Part shown: piece by piece, positions 58,159 to 64,000 of the stretch
How positions within the stretch are numbered: position 1 is the first letter of the stretch
Layout: every line of letters starts with the position of its first letter
Assembly (NCBI GenBank): GCA_003024175.1
Contig: MDYQ01000250.1
Location: 47,280 to 111,279, forward strand
From: Planoprotostelium fungivorum
Taxonomy: Eukaryota > Evosea > Variosea > Cavosteliida > Cavosteliaceae
Reading direction: 5' to 3'
DNA length: 64,000 nucleotides
Translations under genes and position numbers: made by a program
The notes under the pieces: generated by a model
Databases searched by the model: none
What the model saw: the letters and a program-made list of their open reading frames with translations, nothing else
What the model was told of the DNA's origin: nothing

Positions 58159-61100
58159 TTATATGTCAAACCCCAACTTCCACGGTTGTTGTTGTTGTAT
58201 CTGCTTCTTCTTTCGTTCGACCTCCTCGATGATCATCCGCTGCTTCTTTTCCCTCCCTTGTCTACCACATTCTTTCGCGTAGAACTCCAACATTCTGATC
58301 TGCAGCAATCTGGCTGGTGGAAAGTCCTTCCAAACTGCCATGATCAGATGTCTCATCCATCACTTCACATCACCTGACAGGCTCCTCTCAATCAGAATAA
58401 AGACCCACTGGTATTCGATCTCACTCAACGTACCACACAACCTCGCCTTGTCTAAATAAACGTGCGACAGAACGACCGGATATAGAGGACAGGTGGGATT
58501 AGCCTCGATGGCGCTCATCATGTGTTTCGATGCCAAGTGAAGCAGTCTAAGACAGCCATCAACGTCCACGTGCTTGACGTCCTTCTTTAAGATGGCTCTC
58601 TCTGCCATCACTTTGACCTCATGAAGTGCCTTAGCTCCTCCGGAGAAGTAGATGTCGCTCCTGTGTCGACTCTTCACGTCGACACTGCGGATGTCGGCCT
58701 GAGAGGGTGAGTGGATCGATCTACAACGATGTAGATCACCGTTACGAAGCGAAACGAGAAGCCGCCGGGAGAGGGTTGTCTGATGCGGTCGTAGGCCTCC
58801 GCCGTCAGCTGCAATGATCTTCAGAGAAAAAGAGAATAAATCGAAATAAAATGATTCACGTTGATGTGGCAGAGACGAACTATCGTGTTGATGACGAGTC
58901 TGACGTTGGCCATCTCGTCCAATTCAAATGTTGAAACTTGATCACGGGTGAGGGAGAACTATTCGAGTCAGAAGGTCAGGATGTAGTGTTCGCACCTGAA
59001 ACCACATGTGTAGCTGTCTGCAGAGATCACGCCTCCAATAAGTACGGGAGCTCTTCGATCTTCCGGACAATTGATTCAGAAACTTGACGATGAGTTGTTT
59101 GAACGCTATTCACCATCAGCATCATCTCACCATCTCACTCTTCAAGCATGACGCTCATCTCGTAGACAGAATAGGAGACCTCACGTTCATCAGTCGGCGT
59201 CTGAACTTCCTTCATCTTCGCCCTCATGATCTCTCTCAGTTCTGATTTCGCACATCTAGCCACCGCAACGCTCATGATGGACCTCTTCACGGCATCGTAT
59301 TTACACTTCCCGTACAGAACTCCCAAGTGTCTCAGATTCAGCCCCCTTGAGTGCATCATGATCGTGAAGCGATCCATCTGGATCTGCCTCTCGTCGGTGA
59401 AGGCTGGGGGAGTCAGGAGTGGCGGGTTGTAGATGGACTCACGATGATCGTTCAGGTTCTCGAATTCGGAGAGTTGGATGTAACACCTCGACAGGATGGA
59501 CTCTGCTCTCTCTTCTCTGACGCAGGTAGATACTTTGGCAACGTCTTGGTTCAATTTTCTTCGAATATCCTCCGATGCATCACGATTCCACCTATATACG
59601 TGAATATACAACGAGCCAGAACGTCAGACTACAACGAGGGAGACCCACTTTGAGAAGGCATCACTGCAGAGAGGTACTTGACTCGATAGAACTAACTCTG
59701 GCCGGATCAATTCGGAAAATATGGACCGATTGTTCGGGTGTAATCGGAGTTTCGGATATTCAGGTGGTAGGACTCTTCCGAAATCTACTCAAAATTTCAT
59801 ACACTCCTTCAAGATGATCACTTACCCACTACGTACAGTCTGCCGTCCTGCAAGATGTCATACGGGGAATCATGATGTCTTACTCACGTGACCTCTGTGG
59901 CCTTCTATGTCTCCTGGACCATAGATCACCTCCGGATGAGTCACACCAGTCACGTGACCGCACAGATTCGAACGTTTTCCCGCCAATTCCATCTTCTCTC
60001 TCAGTTCCTCATCTGAATTATGCACATGCATTCCTCCGTCGTCACTTCCATAACATATCGTACCCTACCCCGTGTCATCATCATCCACACCATCATCATC
60101 ATCACGATCATCATCGCGATCCATCGACTCACCTTATCTATGGGTAACACCGGCATGGCAATGAGTCGATATCCCTTGTAATCCACGATGGTCATGAGAG
60201 GATAATGTAGCCCCTCTACATATCTAGAAGAGTGCATCTCTAATCCCTTCAACTCGTTCTTCGCCGCCTTCATGGCAGCCCTGTGGTCGGCTCGGTGACC
60301 ACCATACATCCATAGCCTCGGTTCATCTACAATGATGGTGTCGAAGGCGAATTTAAACAAAATATTCTGGACTCGATATTTTGTACCACCGGCGATGCCG
60401 CCGATGTCTGTCTTGGTCAGTTGGATGTGGCGGGTTGTAGATCACCGATGGGCTGGATGGTCTTCTCTTCTACGGGGAGTTCGGATTCACTGATGATGAT
60501 CTTGGCGTAGATGCTGGCCGTATCCGCTGTGACACGTCATCACACGTCATCACACGTCATCGATACGTACCGAACTCCTGAGCCACACTGTGGAGGCCGT
60601 GCAGGACGGAACCTTCCTTCATCACGGTGATCATGTGACTCTCTCCTCTCTGTAATGCGGTGACGAATTGCGTGTAGTAATGCTGTAGTTGTCAGCTTCA
60701 TCTCTCTTAAATGTTTGAGATGAAGAATCACTTGATACTCTTCGTTCCAATCTCGAAGCTTCTTCTTACTTATAGAGGATAACCTGCGGATGTCTCTCTT
60801 GTATTTCCCACTGGACAACTATTTGGGTTAGAGGGATGAACATGTGTTGACGGAGCACCTTGTCTTTCACTGTGCTCGAAGACTTGTCTTCACGCTCGTT
60901 CGTCTCTTCATCCTCTTCCACGATGACTTCTGATGAATAAGCTCCTTCGTCTGTGCTTCCTGTCTCTTGTCACTCGGTGATGGTCACTTGCATCTACCTT
61001 CTGGGACGTAAGTGGAATCAGTAGAATCGGAGAGATAAAGGTCTTTTGTGCTCTGCATCATGTCAGGGATGAGATGATTGGACGATCACCTCTGATAGAC

Positions 61101-61796
61101 TCTGATCGAAGAAACTATGATCGGCGAGACTCATCGGATCTGCATTCTAAAGATACGTCAGGTGCCGTGCACCGAGATGATGATGTTTCACCTCACGAGC
61201 TGAGATGATGTTGGAGTCGTGAAGAAAGTCGTCTATAAATTGAGATCCAGTCGGTCTTTCCACAGAAGCTGTAGCTGATGATATGGGTATGGCCACACCG
61301 TCGAGATCGTTCCAACTGAATTCGATCAGAGAAGGAAAGAAGATCACACGCACTATTCTACATAATTCACCGGCACATTGAATGGTTTCAGGACCGGCTC
61401 GAATGCCGCTCTGTCATCAATCACATTAGAGATTGACGTTTCTGAGGTCAATATGTCTCACCCTGGCTCATCTTCTGTGATGTCTTTGAAGACTACAGTT
61501 TTAGATGGTACAGACTCTGTTGTGTATATGCAAATGGGTGATGGCACTGGTGAATCATAGGAACCATCGACCGAAACATCCTCGATTTCTTCTCCTATAG
61601 ACTGTTCAAAGCCTTCAGCATACAGAGAGCCAGATAATGAAGGCTGACTACTAGAACTGCAGTTGTCAGTCAATGTGCGTGGTAAGACACACACTCCGTC
61701 TCGTAAAAGATCATGTCTGTTCAATCACTTCCGGATCAATGGCACGAGCAATGTTCTCCCCGACCTCGGTCGGTCCCAATTGATTGAACCCGACAT
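58159..61796 (-). CDS. CLU-domain protein (clustered mitochondria family-like)
   Basis: The CLU central domain is seen in order: KKLRDWNEEYQ, FVTALQRGESHMITVMKEGS, KYRVQNILFKFAFDTIIVDE, RAAMKAAKNELKGLEMHSSR, LHYPLMTIVDYKGYRLIAMP, VLPIDK (about 60820-60140); then IMMHSRGLNLRHLGVLYGKC, AKSELREIMRAKMKEVQTPT (about 59340-59200). CLU proteins bind mRNAs for mitochondrial proteins and keep mitochondria dispersed. The N-terminus was built from ATG 61796: MSGSINWDRPR joins in frame through a short intron to HDLLRDGVCVLPRTLTDN. Downstream of CLU come helical exons (LHEVKVMAERAILKKDVKHV, MSAIEANPTCPLYPVVLSHV) and a Lys/Gln-rich end (ERKKKQIQQQQPWKLGFDI). True CLU1 has an N-terminal GSKIP-like domain and C-terminal TPRs; I see neither clearly, so this may be a shorter relative. 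Confidence 0.72.
58719..58736. repeat. Intronic palindrome ATCTACAAC-GATGTAGAT
   Basis: 18-bp inverted repeat with one central mismatch, in an intron of the CLU-domain gene. Confidence 0.85.
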
Positions 61797-61854
61797 ACGA
61801 ACGGCAAATGACGGAAAATGGAAACAGAAGGGATTGCATCAGTCATGTCGTCTA

Positions 61855-62891
61855 TTACATCAGGAATGGATTTGTGTTGGTTGTCTGTCTGTTCTGCTCG
61901 GTCGGTTTCTCTAAGAGGTTGACCGTTGCGAAGATCTGTGCCAGATCTCTCATCATCTCAGGTGTATAAGATTTCGGTGGAGGCGATAGTTCCTTCTGTA
62001 AGAGAATGAGTTGAATGTAGGACAACACGTCACCATCACCTGCATAGCTCTTCCCTTTTCTCTCGGTACTTCATCGAAGAAGGTCTGTGGTGCCATTCCC
62101 TTCTCTCTCGGTGCATCATCGAAGAAAGTCTGGGGAGCTCTCCCCTTCTCTCTCGGCGTCTCATCATAGAAGGGCTGTGGTGTGGATTTTGATCTTCCCC
62201 TCGAGATGTCATTTTGTACCATCTTGTTGTCCATCTCCTGAATAGAGCCCGATCGACTGCGAGAATCCTGGGAATTATAGACGGTGGTTGTACTGTTGTA
62301 TGGGAGTCCCGATCGAGATGGATAATCTTCCTCAGGAAGCCCTAGTCCAGTCGGATATGCGGTTCCAGCAGCTCTCTTTCCCTCAGACCAATCGATCCAT
62401 TCGGCGTAAGACAGCTCCTTCTCTACGGGAGGCTTATAGAATGGCTTATCATCTCGGCTGCATACGTGTATCTTGAGAAGGAGGACTCCCTTTCCTCCCT
62501 TCCTGTGTTGCTTGTACTTGGCATCACCTAGACGGTACCAACGACGGTGGACTTCTCCATCATCGTAATGGAGGGGACGGATGGTAAGCTCTCCAATCCA
62601 ATCCGAGTTGACAACGTGATTACCCTTCTCTCTCAAAGACACAGAGATGTAGTCGTTCCTGATGTTGTCCACAGAGAATTGGAAGATCTCGGCCCAGTGA
62701 GTGGACCCGGTCTTGAATGAAGTAGATTTGCGATAGGTGGAGGATCCATTGTAATTGATCTTGACTGCACATTTCGGTGGTCCAGTGTGTCCGCGAACGA
62801 CGACCTCTTCGGCCTCCAGAACTACATCCATTATCATCTGCATCCTACATTCAATCGGCGACGCACCTTGGATGTAACAGATCTTATTCAT
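61855..62891 (-). CDS. C2-domain protein with 15-residue repeats
   Basis: An N-terminal C2 domain: MDVVLEAEEVVVRGHTGPPK, CAVKINYNGSSTYRKSTSFK, HWAEIFQFSVDNIRNDYISV, SLREKGNHVVNSDWIGELTI, GDAKYKQHRKGGKGVLLLKI. The Ca-binding Asp residues are poorly conserved (one clear Asp in SDWIG), suggesting Ca-independent lipid or protein binding. Next come a polar linker (SYAEWIDWSEGKRAAGTAYP) and three copies of a 15-residue repeat, core PREKGxAPQTFFDD (about 62195-62045). One 45-nt intron joins GRAMQ to KELSPPPKSYTPEMMRDLAQ; the protein ends NTNPFLM-stop at 61855. ATG 62891 (MNKICYIQGASP) was chosen as first in frame; ATG at about 62845 is an alternative close to the C2 start. Confidence 0.72.
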
Positions 62892-63286
62892 CTTGAAAAG
62901 TTTCGTCGAATGTTGGTACGTGTGGCGATGGTTGTGTTGCTTTCGGGTGGAATGGTTAGATCTGTCCAACAAGACAGCCGAAAAAACACGCCGAAATTTC
63001 GCCTGCTCGTGACTGACGGTGGAGGAAGGGCGCCATCCTCTAAAGAACTCTGTCTCCTCTCAAGTCCACACACGATTGAAGATAGAGAGACCTCGTGTTC
63101 GTATCAAAGATTCACTCTAATTCCGTCGAATTCTCGGAATAACTGTGATTCAATTTACGATATCGCCGTCATCATCGCAGATAGACCTGGAGAGTTCCCA
63201 TTAGGTGTTCACTTCTATCGACCTCCGTCTTAGACATTCGAAAGAAACCCTTCGAGTCCATCCGTTGACGCACAATCACAGAAAAC
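62892..63286. other. Divergent intergenic region, about 395 bp
   Basis: Between the C2 gene (minus) and the lipase-like gene (plus). A plus ORF running 62787-63233 is mostly antisense to C2 and has no family character. Presumed promoters. Confidence 0.4.
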
Positions 63287-64000
63287 ATGGATTATGTACA
63301 AGACCTCTCATCACCATTGAGAATTCGCTCGCGCATGAGCATTCTCTGGTGGGCCTTCCAGCTGTTTGCCGCCGCCGCATTCTTGATGCTAGATGTTGCC
63401 TTTCGCGTATCTGTCTATTTCGTCCTGTAAGTTTTATCCCTCTCTCTTCATCCCCTGACGAAGAATCAGAGTCCCAGGAGCCCTCGTACGTTATGTCTTT
63501 GGGCTGAAGGAGAAACCAAAACCGAAGCCAACAGAGGCACAGCTCGACTTGGACAGAAGCTTCGTCGAGTTTGTAGAATCGAGAGGGTTTCAGGTGGAAG
63601 AATACACCGTACAGACCGAAGATGGTGAGGGAGATGATGTGATGATGTGACATGGCGATAGGGTACCTGTTGACTCTGCATCGCATCTTGCCAAAGAACT
63701 ATGTGAGTGGAAGCGAGTGGAAGCGTAGAGCTGATTATCAGTAGAAAGGGGAATACAATGGAAATTACAAAGACTTGCACGGAGGTGAACAGTTTAAATT
63801 TCAAATTCCTGACGACCGTTAAGATCTGGCGGGACCAGGCAACGGACACAGCAACGGTCGTTCTAAGAACACGGCGTACTTATCGGTACCGTGTCGTGGT
63901 GTCATCTTCTTTCAGCACGGTTTCCTGCAGAGTTCGGAGTGCTGGGTGTTTCGCAAGGATAACGATCAGGTCTTACCCTTCACTCTCGCTGCTCAAGGGT
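63287..64000 (+). CDS. Acid lipase/steryl-ester-hydrolase-like alpha/beta hydrolase, 5' part
   Basis: Partial at the window end. Start 63287 gives a short basic N-terminus and a membrane anchor (WWAFQLFAAAAFLMLDVAF). An intron beginning GTAAGTTTTATC joins FVL to VPGALVRYVFGLKEKPKPK. The acid-lipase N-terminal signature follows: SRGFQVEEYTVQTEDG / YLLTLHRILPKNY, split by a 38-nt intron, then a loop (GPGNGHSNGRSK) and VIFFQHGFLQSSECWV, the His-Gly oxyanion motif of the family. The catalytic Ser, Asp and His lie beyond the window. The membrane anchor resembles yeast and fungal steryl-ester hydrolases (Yeh/Tgl1 type) rather than secreted lysosomal lipase. Substrate is inferred. Confidence 0.8.

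Noticed and set aside
62787-63233. 148-codon plus ORF over the C2 gene start and its upstream region
   Set aside because: Its first part is antisense to C2 coding sequence, and the rest has no domain character; the lipase-like gene starts later with a good anchor and splice pattern.

Overview
The window is eukaryotic nuclear DNA: about 30 closely packed protein genes on both strands, nearly all cut by very short GT-AG introns (mostly 37-60 nt), with tiny 3' ends and one 5S rRNA gene. Gene content (Integrator, TFIIF, Mediator, TREX-2, HOPS, Dna2, RasGEF, a PI(4)P 5-kinase fusion, OSBP-related proteins, homeobox, F-box, and long ankyrin repeats of the DPSAxDNEAI type) suggests a free-living amoeboid protist. 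An amoebozoan of the protosteloid type such as Planoprotostelium fits best, but the species is an inference. Gene models below were made by eye; domain-bearing exons are firm, while terminal exons and some starts are provisional.

Layout. 1-13.1 kb: the 3' part of INTS1 (+), RasGEF (-), a PPR protein (-), an unrecognised gene (-), DPH3 (+), a phytol/dolichol-kinase-like membrane protein (-) and a homeobox gene (-). 13.6-21.3 kb: a Ser/Thr kinase with an in-frame stop (+), a secreted AA14-like candidate copper oxygenase with a PAN domain (-), GALT carrying an assembly duplication at a single N (+), a SANT-like protein with a proline-rich repeat (+) and a membrane protein (+). 21.5-31.6 kb: a long coiled-coil protein (-), a disordered/coiled-coil protein (+), an OSBP-related protein (-), FCF1 (+), an F-box protein (-) and a small gene (+).

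31.7-46.1 kb: a second OSBP-related protein with the unusual order ORD-PH-coiled coil-TM (-), PCID2 (+), an ankyrin array broken by a 1-nt frameshift (+), a very long PH/NmrA-like/EF-hand/PIP-kinase fusion (-), TFIIF-beta (+) and MED4 (-). 46.2-64 kb: VPS39-like (+), DNA2 (+), 5S rRNA, an HDAC-family amidohydrolase (-), a CLU-domain protein (-), a C2 protein (-) and the start of an acid-lipase-like gene (+).

There are no operons; neighbours are mostly unrelated housekeeping genes, some sharing divergent promoters of only 67-160 bp. Two themes recur: RNA polymerase II transcription and mRNA export (INTS1, GTF2F2, MED4, PCID2), and lipid signalling or membrane contact (two ORPs, PIP kinase fusion, C2, PH). 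The most unusual non-genic signal is a short inverted motif, ATCTACAAC...GTTGTAGAT, found dozens of times inside introns, sometimes exactly at both intron ends.
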